57,697 nucleotides of DNA. Source: Verrucomicrobiota bacterium (GTDB lineage: Bacteria; Verrucomicrobiota; Verrucomicrobiia; Palsa-1439). The notes beneath the pieces are model-generated. The model did no database searches and was not told the origin of the DNA. It worked only from the letters and a program-made list of their open reading frames with translations. The stretch spans positions 1 through 57,697 of the forward strand of contig VHCW01000021.1 of assembly GCA_016871575.1 (NCBI GenBank), given 5' to 3'. How positions within the stretch are numbered: position 1 is the first letter of the stretch; each line of letters starts with the position of its first letter. The position numbers were made by a program, and so were the translations under genes. Shown piece by piece: positions 7,152 to 17,169 of this stretch.

Positions 7152-8738
7152 ATGGATATTTTGCTTTTCAACCCGTATTACAGCCAGTCGCTTCAGTATT
7201 ATTCGCATTACCTGCCGACGTGCCCGTACAGTCTTTTGTATCTCGCCGGCTACCTGAAGAAATTCGGCGTGCCCTCCAAGATTCAGGAGCTGGGTGTGTT
7301 CGACGTGCAAGACGCGGTTGTCGTTGGCCAACGGATCCGCTTCGGGTTGTCCGACGATGCCATCGCGAAAATCCTCGCGGCGGAAAAACCGCGCATCGTC
7401 GGCATCACGAGCATGTACTCGATTTATTACCGCGACGTGGTGGAAATCGCCGCGACCGTCAAACGGTGCGACCCGAACATCATCGTTGCCGTCGGCGGCA
7501 ACCATGCCTCGTCATACTGGCAACACGTCGCCCGCAACCGGAACGTTGACTACGTCGTCATCGGCGAGGGTGAGTTGACGCTCCTCGAACTGTGCCAGCG
7601 TATCCTTGCCGGTCAGGATTGCAGCGATGTTCGCGGCATGGCCTATCGGAACCGGGATGGCGTTGTGGCGCGGACAGCGCCGCGCGAGCAGATCGCGAAT
7701 CTCGACGACGTTCCAATTCCCGATTTCTCGATGGTGGATTTCCGTCGTTATCTTGGCGAAGGGAATCCCTTCGGTATCCGCCCGCCCGCCGGCTGCATCG
7801 TCAGCAGCCGCGGTTGCCCGATGAAATGCGTCTATTGCACCATCAAGGCCGTCTGGGGACGCACCTGGCGCGGACGCGGCGCGATCAATGTCGTGGACGA
7901 ACTTGAGTTGATTCACCGCACTTACGGCGTCCGCGAGTTCGGGTTCCTCGACGACAGCATGGGCGTGGACAAGAAACGGCTGGCCGCCATCTGCGACGAG
8001 ATCATCCGCCGCAAGCTCGACATCAAATGGTCCACGCCAAACGGCATTGCGCACTGGATGCTGACCACCGAGTTGCTCGACAAGATGAAAGCTGCCGGCT
8101 GTTACCGTATCACCTTCGGCATCGAGTCCGGCAATCCCGAGACGCGGAAGTTTCTCGGCAAACCGTTCCCGTTGGAGCAGGCGAAGCACCTTATCGAGCA
8201 TGCCAACCGGATCGGCATGTGGACCAACTGCACCAACATCCTCGGTTTCCCTTACGAGACGCGCGAATCCATCGAGGACACCATCCGTTTCGCCAAGACC
8301 TGCGGCACGGACTTTGCGTGTTTCTACCTGCTGATGCCGCAGCCGACCTCCGATGTCTATCAGTACTTCAAGAAAGAGGGACTGCTCAATTTCGACGCCT
8401 TCTTCGAGAAGGACGAGTTCGACGAGGATCAGTTCGAGAAGATGAACTACGTCCTCAACGAAACCGGCGCCGACACCACCGTCTTCAAGCGCGAGGAACT
8501 CAACGAGCTTCAGAAGAAGGCCTACCGCTCGTTCCTGCTCTACCGCACGATGACGTTCATCCTGAACCCGATGCGGTTGTTGCGCAAGATTCGCAGCCGC
8601 GAGGATTTCTTTTACATCCTCCGCATGGTACGGATGGGGATTGCCATTTTCTTTCGCACCCTCAATCCGATGCACAAGAAGAGCAGCGACTACCTCTACG
8701 CGAAGACGACCAGGCGCATTGAATCCGCCGCCGCCTGA
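7152..8738 (+). CDS. B12-binding-domain radical SAM protein
   Basis: A 528-residue protein starting M-D-I-L-L-F-N-P-Y-Y. Residues about 1-150 form a cobalamin-binding-type Rossmann domain, with V-A-V-G-G-N-H-A-S and the V-I-G-E-G-E segment. The radical SAM cluster ligands are Cys222, Cys226 and Cys229 (C-P-M-K-C-V-Y-C). The TIM barrel continues to about 420 with E-F-G-F-L-D-D-S and F-G-I-E-S-G-N. Such enzymes use 5'-deoxyadenosyl radicals, often for methylation or ring chemistry on lipids and cofactors; the substrate here is unknown. The start at 7152 is chosen because the Rossmann strand begins there. Confidence 0.88.
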   Translation: MDILLFNPYYSQSLQYYSHYLPTCPYSLLYLAGYLKKFGVPSKIQELGVFDVQDAVVVGQRIRFGLSDDAIAKILAAEKPRIVGITSMYSIYYRDVVEIAATVKRCDPNIIVAVGGNHASSYWQHVARNRNVDYVVIGEGELTLLELCQRILAGQDCSDVRGMAYRNRDGVVARTAPREQIANLDDVPIPDFSMVDFRRYLGEGNPFGIRPPAGCIVSSRGCPMKCVYCTIKAVWGRTWRGRGAINVVDELELIHRTYGVREFGFLDDSMGVDKKRLAAICDEIIRRKLDIKWSTPNGIAHWMLTTELLDKMKAAGCYRITFGIESGNPETRKFLGKPFPLEQAKHLIEHANRIGMWTNCTNILGFPYETRESIEDTIRFAKTCGTDFACFYLLMPQPTSDVYQYFKKEGLLNFDAFFEKDEFDEDQFEKMNYVLNETGADTTVFKREELNELQKKAYRSFLLYRTMTFILNPMRLLRKIRSREDFFYILRMVRMGIAIFFRTLNPMHKKSSDYLYAKTTRRIESAAA

Positions 8739-8781
8739 CGCACTCTCCTCCAACGCAACACACACGTGCCCCCCTCCATCC

Positions 8782-8820
8782 TTGCCACATCAGTGAAACA
8801 CCTATTTCAGTGATGTGGCA
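8782..8820. repeat. 39-bp palindromic repeat, copy 1
   Basis: TGCCACATCA and TGATGTGGCA form exact 10-base arms around an 18-base centre that pairs partly. The same 39 bp recurs at 8946-8984 with two changes. This copy lies 43 bases after the radical SAM stop, so it may act as its terminator although no T run follows. Confidence 0.8.
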
Positions 8821-8945
8821 GAGTTTCTCGGTGCCAGCAACGTTGTGTGCGGTGTCCATGCGCGCGCTGTCCTGTATAAACAGTCCTAGCCAGCGAAGGC
8901 GTCGGCCTGCAATGGAAACCCGTCACTCCCCATTGCACCCCGTTA

Positions 8946-8984
8946 TTGCCACATCAGTGAAATACCTATCTCAGTGATGTGGCA
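8946..8984. repeat. 39-bp palindromic repeat, copy 2
   Basis: Same palindrome as 8782-8820 with two base differences. It lies just beyond the stop of the minus-strand gene ending at 9016. Between the copies is another inverted pair, TGCAATGG (8908-8915) and CCATTGCA (8930-8937). Nothing else is seen in 8739-9015. Confidence 0.8.
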
Positions 8985-9015
8985 AAGGGGCTGACTGCGG
9001 ACGGAGAAGACGATG

Positions 9016-9840
9016 TCAGGGAATCTGCGAGGCCTTCTTCAGCGCGGGCCACTTCGACTCGGCAATCCGCTCGCAACGGCCATCGAGATACAACACTCCG
9101 CGCGTTTCGCCGGCAGCCTCGGATTCGTAGAAGGCAACCACCTCGCCGGGCTTCTCGATCCCGGCCAGTTTGCGGCCGGACAACGCCGGGTTCGGAAGAT
9201 ACGGAGCTTTGAATGCGTCCTTGATTTTGCAGTACGGCTCCAGCGCCTTGCGCGTTGCGTCCGCGTCTTTCATCGGCGGCAACGTCTTGTCGCCGTCCTG
9301 CGCGTAGGCCAGCAACGCGACGCCGATGGCCTTGAGGTTCTGCAACCCCGTGGCCGCCGCCGCTTTTTCGCGCGCTTCTTCGAGCGCGGCCGGCGAGGTG
9401 TCGCCGCCAGCCAGTTCGAGTTCGAGGTTGAAGGGACGAATATCGGTGAAACTGTCGAGCGTGCGCAGGTGCAACAGGCAGAGCGAGAGCGGCGTTTCGG
9501 GCGTCGGTTTCTCGGGCGCGGGCGGCTGGCCACGCATCATCACCGTCATGTCCGGCATCTTCACCTGTATCCGGTAGGCGATGAGATAGGTTTCGCCGTC
9601 GGCGGTGACGGTTTCGCCGCGGCTGTAATAGCCGCCGGCGCCGGCGCCGAACATGACGCGGGAGATATTGGCGGGCGAGACCGCATCGCCGCTGGTGGAG
9701 AAGCGCCGCCAGTCGCCGGTGAGGTCCTTGAGCTTGAGCGAGAGCGGAACCGTGGTGCCGGAGAACAGTTCCTTGAAGCTGGTTGCTGCGTCGGCGGCAA
9801 TGGCGGCAGCAAACACAAACAGCAGGAGAAGGCGTTTCAT
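9016..9840 (-). CDS. Secreted hypothetical protein with prepilin-like C-terminal part
   Basis: From ATG 9840 a signal peptide is obvious (M-K-R-L-L-L-L-F-V-F-A-A-A-I-A-A-D-A-A); the open frame upstream is ignored. The product has 274 residues. The N-terminal half is a strand-rich domain of unknown type. The C-terminal half, L-Q-N-L-K-A-I-G-V-A-L-L-A-Y-A-Q-D near residue 165 and the closing Y-L-D-G-R, resembles the H-x9-DG/prepilin-like region common in these bacteria, where a small pseudopilin-like unit is used in many secreted proteins. It is divergent from dnaE (92 bases apart). Function unknown. Confidence 0.6.
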   Translation of the reverse strand: MKRLLLLFVFAAAIAADAATSFKELFSGTTVPLSLKLKDLTGDWRRFSTSGDAVSPANISRVMFGAGAGGYYSRGETVTADGETYLIAYRIQVKMPDMTVMMRGQPPAPEKPTPETPLSLCLLHLRTLDSFTDIRPFNLELELAGGDTSPAALEEAREKAAAATGLQNLKAIGVALLAYAQDGDKTLPPMKDADATRKALEPYCKIKDAFKAPYLPNPALSGRKLAGIEKPGEVVAFYESEAAGETRGVLYLDGRCERIAESKWPALKKASQIP

Positions 9841-9932
9841 GGAGCGAGGATACCGAATCGGTCCGCAACGCGCAAGCCCGGCAAAAGTCTTGCAGCGCGA
9901 CGGCGACACGCTACAGTGGCGGCTGGGAGTCC

Positions 9933-12900
9933 ATGAAACATTCTGATTTTGTTCATCTGCATTTGCACACGGAGTACAGCCTGCTGGACAGCACCTGCCG
10001 GATCGCTGCGCTGATGGAGAAGGCGCGCGCCTGCAAGATGCCGGCCATCGCCATGACCGACCACGGCAATCTGTACGGCGTGGTGGACTTCTACAAGGCG
10101 GCCATGGACAACGGCATCAAGCCGATCATCGGTTGCGAAGCCTACGTCGCCCCCGGCGACCGCCGGGAGAAGAAGGCCGCCAATGCGCGCGAGGCGGCGC
10201 ATCATCTGGTGTTGCTGGCCAAGGATGAGACCGGTTACCGCAACCTGATCAAGCTCGTCAGCGAAGCGCACCTGACGGGGTTCTACTACAAACCGCGCAT
10301 TGACAAGGAACTGCTCCGCCAGCACGCGAAGGGGCTGATCGGGTTGTCGTCCTGCCTGAAAGGCGAAGTGCCGAGCCGGTTGGCCGAGGGACAGATCGGG
10401 CTGGCCAAGGCCGCGGCCGACGAGTACCGCCAGATCTTTGAGAAGGGCGACTTCTATCTCGAACTCCAGGACAACGACATCGCCGAGCAGCGCGACGCCA
10501 ACCGCGCCCTCATTCAGCTCGCCAAGGAATTCAAGCTGCCGCTGGTCGCCACCAACGACGTGCATTACATCGAGCACGAACACGCCGAGGCGCACGACGT
10601 GTTGATCTGTCTCCAGACGCAATCGTTGTTGAGCGACGAGAAGCGGATGCGCTACGGCAGCGACAAGTTTTACTTCCGCACGCCGGAGGAAATGCAGGCG
10701 CTCTTTGCCGAGACACCGGAAGCGATCGCCAACACCATCGCGATCACGGAAAAGTGCAGCCTCAAGCTGGAGTTCGGGAAACTCCGGTTCCCCGTCTATC
10801 CGCCGCCGGCCGGCGTCACGCGGGAACAATATCTGCGCCAGCTTGTCGAAGAGGGAGTGCGCGCCCGTTACGGCGGGCGCGCCGCCGACAAGGAGATCGT
10901 CGAGCGCGTCGAGCACGAACTGCGCGTCATCGAGAAACAGGGGTTTGTCAGCTATTTCCTCATCGTCTGGGACTTCGTGCACCACGCCAAGAGCAAGGGC
11001 ATTCCCGTCGGCCCCGGCCGCGGCAGCGCCGCCGGCAGCATGGTCGCGTACGCCTTGGGCATCACCGACATTGATCCGCTGCGCTACAACCTGTTCTTCG
11101 AGCGGTTCCTCAACCCCGAACGGCTCTCGCCCCCCGACATTGACATGGACTTCTGCTACAACCGCCGGCCCGAAGTCATCAAGTATGTCCGGGACAAATA
11201 CGGCGAGGACCACGTCGCGCAGATCATCACGTTCGGCACGCTCGGCGCGAAAATGGTCGTGCGCGACGTTGGCCGGGTGCTCGGCATTCCCTACGCCGAT
11301 TGCGACCGGATCGCGAAGACGATTCCGCTGGCGTTGAAGCCCGACGAGAAGAAGGGCGAAACGGAACTGAAGCTGGCGCTGCGGATCAGCCCCGACCTCA
11401 AGGCCGCCTACGAGAACGAGGAGACCGCGCGACGGATCATTGACTACGGGCTGACGCTCGAAGGGTTGCCGCGCAATTCCAGCACGCATGCCGCCGGTGT
11501 CGTCATCGCCGCCGAGCCGCTCATCCATCTCGTTCCGCTGACGACCGGCACCAACGAAAGCGACGTCGTCACGCAGTTCTCGATGAACCCGCTGGGCGAG
11601 CTTGGTTTGTTGAAGATGGATTTTCTCGGGCTGAAGACGCTGACCGTCATCCACGACGCCTGCAATCTCATCGAACAAACCACGGGCCAACGCCCCGACA
11701 TGGCCGCCATCCCGATGGATGACCAGAAGACGTTCGACCTGCTGGCGAAGGCCAACACCGTCGGCCTGTTTCAGCTTGAATCCGGCGGGATGCGCGACCT
11801 GTGCCGCCAGATCGGCGTGGATTCCATTGACGTCATCAACGCGCTCATCGCGCTGTATCGTCCCGGCCCGATGGAGATGATCCCGGCCTACATTGCCCGC
11901 AAGCACGGCAAGGAGCCGATCACCTACGATCACCCGTTGTTGGAGCCGATCCTCAAGGAAACCTACGGCATCTTCGTTTACCAGGAGCAGGTGATGCAGG
12001 CAACCAATGTGTTGGCCGGCTACTCGCTGGGTGCGGCGGACATCTTCCGCCGCGCCATGGGCAAGAAGAAACCCGAGGAGATGAACAAACAGCGCGACAC
12101 CTTCATCGCCGGTTGCCACCAGAAAAACAATCTTCCGGAAGGAAAGGCGAAAAAGATTTTCGATCTCCTCGAAAAATTCGCCGGCTACGGCTTCAACAAG
12201 TCGCACAGCGCCGCCTATGCCGTCGTCGCCTACCAGACCGCCTGGCTGAAAGCCAACCATCCCGTCGAGTTCATGGCCGCGCTGCTTTCCAACGAACTCG
12301 CCAACACCGACAAGATTCAGCAGTTTGTCACCGAGGCGCGCCGCATGGGCATCGAGGTGCTGCCGCCCGACATCAACGCCAGCGGCGTCCGGTTCACCGT
12401 GGAGAGCGGCAAGATCCGGTTCGGTCTTGCCGCCATCAAAAACGTCGGCGAGATCGCCGTCGAGGAAATCGTCAAGCTCCGCGCCAACACCGGGGCGTTT
12501 TCGAGTTTCCCCGCGTTCTGCGAGCGGATGGACTCCCGCGTCGTCAACCGCAAAGTCATCGAAAGCCTGGTCAAGTGCGGCGCGTTCGACTCGTTGAACC
12601 CGGCGCGCGCCGAGGTCTTCGCCGAGATCGAATACCAGATCAACCGCGCCAACAGCATCCAGCGCGACCGCGACCGCGGCCAGGCGGCGTTGTTCGACGT
12701 GGCGCCCGTCCACGCGCGCCGCGCCGCGCCCGGCCAGCCCGCGCCGGTGGTGTGGTCGCAAAGCCAGATGCTCGCCTACGAGAAGGAACTGCTCGGCTTT
12801 TACGTCAGCGGGCATCCGTTGAGCCGGCACGCGGACGTGTTGCGACGGTATGAAATGACGAGCACGGCGCAACTCGGTCCGTTGCAGGACGGACAGGCCA

Positions 12901-13478
12901 CGCGCATCGGCGGCATCATCAGCAAACTCGTTCCCCGGACAACCAAGAAGGACGGCAAACCGATGGCCACCCTGACGATCGAAGACCTCGACGGCAGCGT
13001 GGACGTGTTGGTGTTCCCCGATGCGTACGCGCGCAGCGTGATTCACCTGAAACAAGACGCGGCCATTTTCATTTGCGGCACCGTCAACCGCCGCGATGAT
13101 CCCCCGAAGATCGTGGCCGAACAGATCATCCCGCTGGAGGACGTGCCGAAAAAATTCACCAAGGCCATCCACATCCGGCTGCCCGCCGTGACGACCGCGC
13201 CGGAGGTGTTGGAGCGCGTGCAGCAAACCCTGCGCGCGCACAAGGGCGGCGTGCCCGTGCTGTTTTGTTTCATGTATCCCGACGGCAAGCTGGTGTTCCT
13301 TGAAGCGCACGAACTGTTTTCCGTGACGCCCTCGGACAAATTCGTGCAGGACATCGAAGCCATCGCCGGCGAAGACACGGTCTGGCTGAAAGTGGACACC
13401 GAGCGGCTCAAGACGGCGACCAACACGACCACGCGCCGCCCGTGGGAACGCCGCAACGGCAACGGAAACGGCCCCTAA
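9933..13478 (+). CDS. dnaE: DNA polymerase III subunit alpha
   Basis: An 1181-residue replicative polymerase, full length for the family. The start ATG 9933 begins [16 protein letters not shown], the PHP domain's first metal motif. The catalytic aspartates lie in P-D-I-D-M-D-F (Asp402, Asp404, Asp406), with G-R-G-S-A-A-G-S about 35 residues earlier. The tandem helix-hairpin-helix region and an OB fold (I-G-G-I-I-S-K-L-V, then [10 protein letters not shown]) follow. It synthesises the chromosome as the holoenzyme core. It converges with the LysM gene, leaving 13 bases between stops. The minus-strand ORF opposite is a shadow. Confidence 0.98.
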   Translation: MKHSDFVHLHLHTEYSLLDSTCRIAALMEKARACKMPAIAMTDHGNLYGVVDFYKAAMDNGIKPIIGCEAYVAPGDRREKKAANAREAAHHLVLLAKDETGYRNLIKLVSEAHLTGFYYKPRIDKELLRQHAKGLIGLSSCLKGEVPSRLAEGQIGLAKAAADEYRQIFEKGDFYLELQDNDIAEQRDANRALIQLAKEFKLPLVATNDVHYIEHEHAEAHDVLICLQTQSLLSDEKRMRYGSDKFYFRTPEEMQALFAETPEAIANTIAITEKCSLKLEFGKLRFPVYPPPAGVTREQYLRQLVEEGVRARYGGRAADKEIVERVEHELRVIEKQGFVSYFLIVWDFVHHAKSKGIPVGPGRGSAAGSMVAYALGITDIDPLRYNLFFERFLNPERLSPPDIDMDFCYNRRPEVIKYVRDKYGEDHVAQIITFGTLGAKMVVRDVGRVLGIPYADCDRIAKTIPLALKPDEKKGETELKLALRISPDLKAAYENEETARRIIDYGLTLEGLPRNSSTHAAGVVIAAEPLIHLVPLTTGTNESDVVTQFSMNPLGELGLLKMDFLGLKTLTVIHDACNLIEQTTGQRPDMAAIPMDDQKTFDLLAKANTVGLFQLESGGMRDLCRQIGVDSIDVINALIALYRPGPMEMIPAYIARKHGKEPITYDHPLLEPILKETYGIFVYQEQVMQATNVLAGYSLGAADIFRRAMGKKKPEEMNKQRDTFIAGCHQKNNLPEGKAKKIFDLLEKFAGYGFNKSHSAAYAVVAYQTAWLKANHPVEFMAALLSNELANTDKIQQFVTEARRMGIEVLPPDINASGVRFTVESGKIRFGLAAIKNVGEIAVEEIVKLRANTGAFSSFPAFCERMDSRVVNRKVIESLVKCGAFDSLNPARAEVFAEIEYQINRANSIQRDRDRGQAALFDVAPVHARRAAPGQPAPVVWSQSQMLAYEKELLGFYVSGHPLSRHADVLRRYEMTSTAQLGPLQDGQATRIGGIISKLVPRTTKKDGKPMATLTIEDLDGSVDVLVFPDAYARSVIHLKQDAAIFICGTVNRRDDPPKIVAEQIIPLEDVPKKFTKAIHIRLPAVTTAPEVLERVQQTLRAHKGGVPVLFCFMYPDGKLVFLEAHELFSVTPSDKFVQDIEAIAGEDTVWLKVDTERLKTATNTTTRRPWERRNGNGNGP

Positions 13479-13491
13479 TTTCGGGTGTGTA

Positions 13492-14001
13492 TCACTTCGG
13501 GGGGATGGCGAGTTTTTGCCCGACCACGAGGGAATCGACGGCGAGGGTGTTGGCCTTCTTCAACGCGGCGACGCTGATCCCGTACTGCTTCGCGATGGAG
13601 GTCAGCGTCTCGCCCTTCTGGACAACATGTTCCTTCGCGTCACCGACCACGGGCGCTTTGGCGGGTTTGCCGCTGCCGCCGATCGTGGCCAGTTGGCGGG
13701 CCAGTTCGTCCACGATGATTTTGTTGTCCTTCTGGCGGGCCGCATCCACGGCGGCGATCTTGGCTTCGAGCGCCTTGAGGTCATCAGCAGAAACAGCGCC
13801 GGCATTACGGTGGAGTTCTTTGATCTCAGCTCGGATGGCTTCCATCGCCTTGTCGGTTTGTCGCTGGCGGAACTGGAGGTCTTCGACTTCGGCGCGGAGA
13901 CGGTTGACTTTTTCTTCGAGGACGCTGAGGGCGGCGTTCTCTTGCGCAAACACCGGCGCGGCGGCCAGAAGAAGAACAGCGATAAAATGGTTGAGTTTCA
14001 T
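13492..14001 (-). CDS. Exported coiled-coil LysM-domain protein
   Basis: A 169-residue protein with a signal peptide (M-K-L-N-H-F-I-A-V-L-L-L-A-A-A-P-V-F-A-Q). Residues about 25-110 are heptad-like coiled coil (E-E-K-V-N-R-L-R-A-E-V-E-D-L). The last 45 residues are one LysM domain: H-V-V-Q-K-G-E-T-L-T-S-I-A-K-Q-Y-G-I-S and V-G-Q-K-L-A-I-P. It should sit in the periplasm and bind peptidoglycan. It lies 31 bases after the epimerase gene stop on the same strand of the map but reads the same way, so co-transcription is possible. Confidence 0.88.
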   Translation of the reverse strand: MKLNHFIAVLLLAAAPVFAQENAALSVLEEKVNRLRAEVEDLQFRQRQTDKAMEAIRAEIKELHRNAGAVSADDLKALEAKIAAVDAARQKDNKIIVDELARQLATIGGSGKPAKAPVVGDAKEHVVQKGETLTSIAKQYGISVAALKKANTLAVDSLVVGQKLAIPPK

Positions 14002-14032
14002 GAGGGCAATGTAGAGAGCGGAGCGGACAGTT

Positions 14033-14974
14033 TCAAGTCTGGCTTTTGAACCAGGCGACGAAACGACGAATGCCTTCTTCGATGGGCACCTGCGGTTTGT
14101 AACCGAGCAAGCGTCGCGCTTTCGTGATATCGGCGTACGTCAGCGGCACGTCGCCGGGCTGCGTTGGCAGGGATTGAATTGTCGCAGAACGCCCGAGTTC
14201 CTTCTCGATGAGCCGGACCAGTTCGCGCAGTTCGACGGTGCGCGACTCGCCGAGGTTGATGACTTCGCAACCGAACGGGCGATCCAGCGCGGCGAGGACG
14301 CCCTGGAGAATGTCGTCAATGTGCGTGTAATCGCGGCGGGTGGCGCCGTCGCCGTACATTTCGATCGGTTGACCGGCGGCGATGGCTTCGGTGAATTTTC
14401 GGATGGCGAGGTCGGGACGTTGACGCGGGCCATAGACGGTGAAAAAGCGGAGGCAGACGACGTCGAGGCCGTGGAGGTGGTGATAGACGTGGCCGAGCGC
14501 TTCGCCGGCGAGTTTGGTGGCCGCGTACGGCGAAATGGGTTGAAAGATGGGATCGCCCTCGGCGAACGGCACTTTCTGGTTGATGCCATAGACGCTGGAG
14601 GAGGAGGCGAACACGAATTTCTTCACGCCGAATTCGCGGGCGAGTTCCAGGAGGTTGTGCGTGCCGCCGATGTTGACGCGCGTGTAGAGGAGCGGCTGGC
14701 GGATGGACGGCCGCACGCCGGCGCGGGCGGCCAGGTGAACGACGGCGTCGAAACGGCCAGCGTGAAAGACAAGGCGCAGCGCATCGGCATCGCAAATGTC
14801 AGCCTCGACAAGGCGCACGCGCGCGGCGAACGCGGCAGCGTTGCGCCGTTTGAGGGCCGGGTTGTAGAAATCGTTGAAGTCGTCGAGCACGGTGACGGAC
14901 TCGCCGCGTTCCAGAAGGCGCTCGACGGTGTGCGACCCGATGAATCCGGCGCCGCCGGTCAGGAGGATGTTCAT
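14033..14974 (-). CDS. NAD-dependent nucleotide-sugar epimerase (UDP-glucuronate 4-epimerase-like)
   Basis: A 313-residue extended SDR. From ATG 14974 it starts M-N-I-L-L-T-G-G-A-G-F-I-G-S, the NAD-binding motif at residues 7-13. The catalytic Tyr150 and Lys154 lie in S-P-Y-A-A-T-K, preceded by the S-S-S-V-Y-G strand. R-R-D-Y-T-H-I-D-D near 225 is a family hallmark. The D-F-N-D-F-Y-N-P segment after the second strand is typical of UDP-glucuronate 4-epimerases. It would supply UDP-sugars for surface polysaccharide. The exact substrate is not certain. Confidence 0.88.
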   Translation of the reverse strand: MNILLTGGAGFIGSHTVERLLERGESVTVLDDFNDFYNPALKRRNAAAFAARVRLVEADICDADALRLVFHAGRFDAVVHLAARAGVRPSIRQPLLYTRVNIGGTHNLLELAREFGVKKFVFASSSSVYGINQKVPFAEGDPIFQPISPYAATKLAGEALGHVYHHLHGLDVVCLRFFTVYGPRQRPDLAIRKFTEAIAAGQPIEMYGDGATRRDYTHIDDILQGVLAALDRPFGCEVINLGESRTVELRELVRLIEKELGRSATIQSLPTQPGDVPLTYADITKARRLLGYKPQVPIEEGIRRFVAWFKSQT

Positions 14975-15084
14975 GGGACGAAGCGTAGCATGACGCAACT
15001 GGGATTTCAGTTGAAAAATTTTCGTGCAATCAAGTTGTTGGTGATATAGTACGCTGTGGTGTTGACCGATAGGAGACCTTCGCA

Positions 15085-15921
15085 TTGGAGACCAAGACAA
15101 TTACACTCGGCCACAGTCCAGACCCGGACGATGCCTTCATGTTTTATGCGCTGACGCAGGGAAAACTCGACACGGACGGGCTGGTGTTTGAGGAAGTGGT
15201 GGAAGGGATCGAGCAGTTGAATCGCCGGGCGTTGGAGGGCGAGTTGGCGGTGACGGCGTTGAGCGTGCATGCGTATGCCCACGTGGCGGACCGGTATGCG
15301 CTGATGGCCAGCGGCGGAAGCTTCGGGGATCGTGTCGGCCCGCTCGTGGTGGCGCGTCGCCCGATGCAGGTGGGGGAACTGGCGGATTCGCGGATCGCCG
15401 TGCCGGGTACGATGACCAGCGCGTATCTGTTGTTGAAGTTGTTGTTGACGAATTTTCGATTTGAGGTGCTGCCGTTCGATCAGATTCCCGATGCGGTTGT
15501 CCGCGGCGAAGTGGACGCCGGGCTGTTGATTCACGAAGGGCAGCTCACTTATCGGAAATTGGGCTTGCATCCCGTCGTGGATTTGGGAGAATGGTGGCAC
15601 GCGGACACCGGGCTGCCTGTGCCTCTGGGGGTGAATGGGATTCGCAAGGATTTGGGGCAGGAGTTGATGAGGCGGGTGGTCGTGTTGCTGAATCGGAGTA
15701 TTCAGCACGCGTTGTCGCACCGGGCGGAGGCCGTGGCCTACGCGATGCGATACGCGCGCGGAATGGATGCGACAATGACGGATCGTTTTGTGGGAATGTA
15801 TGTGAACAACCGGACGGTGGACATGGGCGAGACGGGGCGAGCCGCGATGGCGCGCCTGTTGACGCGCGGGTATCACGCGGGCTTGTTGCCGAGACCGGTG
15901 CAGTTGGAATTTGCACAGTAA
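15085..15921 (+). CDS. mqnD: 1,4-dihydroxy-6-naphthoate synthase (menaquinone, futalosine pathway)
   Basis: A 278-residue periplasmic-binding-protein-fold enzyme converting cyclic dehypoxanthinylfutalosine to 1,4-dihydroxy-6-naphthoate. It has H-S-P-D-P-D-D-A-F-M-F-Y-A-L at the N-terminus, S-G-G-S-F-G-D-R-V-G-P-L-V-V-A-R at 77-91, the catalytic-type His150 in G-L-L-I-H-E, and W-W-H-A-D-T-G-L-P-V-P-L-G. The start is TTG 15085, nine bases after AGGAG; no ATG or GTG fits better. The other mqn genes are not in the window. Its presence implies menaquinone made by the futalosine route. It is divergent from the epimerase. Confidence 0.9.
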   Translation: METKTITLGHSPDPDDAFMFYALTQGKLDTDGLVFEEVVEGIEQLNRRALEGELAVTALSVHAYAHVADRYALMASGGSFGDRVGPLVVARRPMQVGELADSRIAVPGTMTSAYLLLKLLLTNFRFEVLPFDQIPDAVVRGEVDAGLLIHEGQLTYRKLGLHPVVDLGEWWHADTGLPVPLGVNGIRKDLGQELMRRVVVLLNRSIQHALSHRAEAVAYAMRYARGMDATMTDRFVGMYVNNRTVDMGETGRAAMARLLTRGYHAGLLPRPVQLEFAQ

Positions 15922-15940
15922 ACAGATGGAGAAACACGAC

Positions 15941-17167
15941 ATGAACAGCCAAAACCAGACAAACCTGCGATGCTCGACATGGGCATTGATCATGATCGGA
16001 TTTTTAATCAGCAACGCCGCGTTCGCCGTCTATGAGCCCAGCCAGTTGTCCGATCCATCCCGCCGTTGGTCAGTGGACCTTGGTGTGTCAGCCGGCTATG
16101 ACGACAACATCCACGGCCAATCTCAGGATACAGAGTCCAGTGTCACGACCACGCTCAACCCTCGCCTTGCTGTGAACATTCCGCTGGATCAAACCTTTCT
16201 CGGACTTCGCTACAGCTACGACTGGGTTTATTACTGGGAGCGCACCGGCGGTGACAAGTATGACCAGAGCCACGTCATTGATCTCATTTTTTCACATCGT
16301 TTCACGCCCCGCTTTCAATTGGACATCACCGATAATTTCCGCCGCGGCATTTCCCCGTCGTTGGTTGAAATCATTTCCGGCGTGGAGTACATCCGCCAGG
16401 AACAAGGGGATTACTGCTTCAACAACTTGACGACCACGCTGACGTACAACCTTACCCGTCTCTGGACATTGTCCGTCTATAACAGTTGGGAGTTGTGGAG
16501 TTACGACAACGCCAATGCCGCCGACCAAGACCGTGATGTATTTTCGCCGGGCTTCAGCATCAACTACCTGTTGACTCCAGCCACTACGGTGGGTTTCAAT
16601 CTGCGCTTCGGGCTTGTGGACTATGATGATCCGGGACCGAATAACGAGAAGAACAGCACATCCATAACTCCATTCCTCTTCGTTTCTCACTTGTTCAATC
16701 CCCAGTTTTCCGCCCAGCTCAGCGTCGGCGCAACCATGTCGGAAACCGAAAATAATCAAGAGAGCAGTTCGCCCTACGTATCGGGCAGTCTTACCTACCG
16801 CTATTCGCGCAACGGCACTGCCTCCATTGGCGCCTCGTACTTCCTGTACACGCACGATCAGTATGGTTATCGTACTGCGGAAACCATGGCGACCTATCTG
16901 CAACTCAGCCATGCCATCACCCAAAAACTCACCGCTCGATTGGGAGTCACCTATATCCACAGCGAAATGGGAAGTCCCAGTTTTGATGTGCCGGTTCCCA
17001 TAGCCGATCCATCAGAAGATGCCTGGCGTTTCAACATCGGCGCCACGTACGCCTTTACCCGCTGGCTTTTTGGCGAGGCCAACTATGAGTACCTGCACAG
17101 TTCGGGGATCGGGGGCGGCAGCTACGACCGCAACCGCGTGTGGGCTGGCTTGCGTTTCACGTATTGA
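15941..17167 (+). CDS. Outer-membrane beta-barrel protein
   Basis: A 408-residue protein with a signal peptide (W-A-L-I-M-I-G-F-L-I-S-N-A-A-F-A) and alternating strands ending in aromatic residues throughout. The N-terminal segment S-A-G-Y-D-D-N-I-H-G resembles barrels encoded near exosortase or polysaccharide-export genes in Verrucomicrobiota and Proteobacteria. The C-terminus ends W-A-G-L-R-F-T-Y, an aromatic-terminated final strand as needed for BAM insertion. GGAG at 15928-15931 fixes the ATG at 15941. Function, whether porin or export-associated barrel, is not resolved. Confidence 0.82.
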   Translation: MNSQNQTNLRCSTWALIMIGFLISNAAFAVYEPSQLSDPSRRWSVDLGVSAGYDDNIHGQSQDTESSVTTTLNPRLAVNIPLDQTFLGLRYSYDWVYYWERTGGDKYDQSHVIDLIFSHRFTPRFQLDITDNFRRGISPSLVEIISGVEYIRQEQGDYCFNNLTTTLTYNLTRLWTLSVYNSWELWSYDNANAADQDRDVFSPGFSINYLLTPATTVGFNLRFGLVDYDDPGPNNEKNSTSITPFLFVSHLFNPQFSAQLSVGATMSETENNQESSSPYVSGSLTYRYSRNGTASIGASYFLYTHDQYGYRTAETMATYLQLSHAITQKLTARLGVTYIHSEMGSPSFDVPVPIADPSEDAWRFNIGATYAFTRWLFGEANYEYLHSSGIGGGSYDRNRVWAGLRFTY

Positions 17168-17169
17168 TT

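Noticed and set aside
8782-8984. Possible CRISPR repeats
   Set aside because: Only two copies, each strongly palindromic, 125 bases apart, and no cas genes.
9837-13310. 1157-codon minus-strand frame opposite dnaE
   Set aside because: Shadow of dnaE in high-GC DNA; no recognisable motif.
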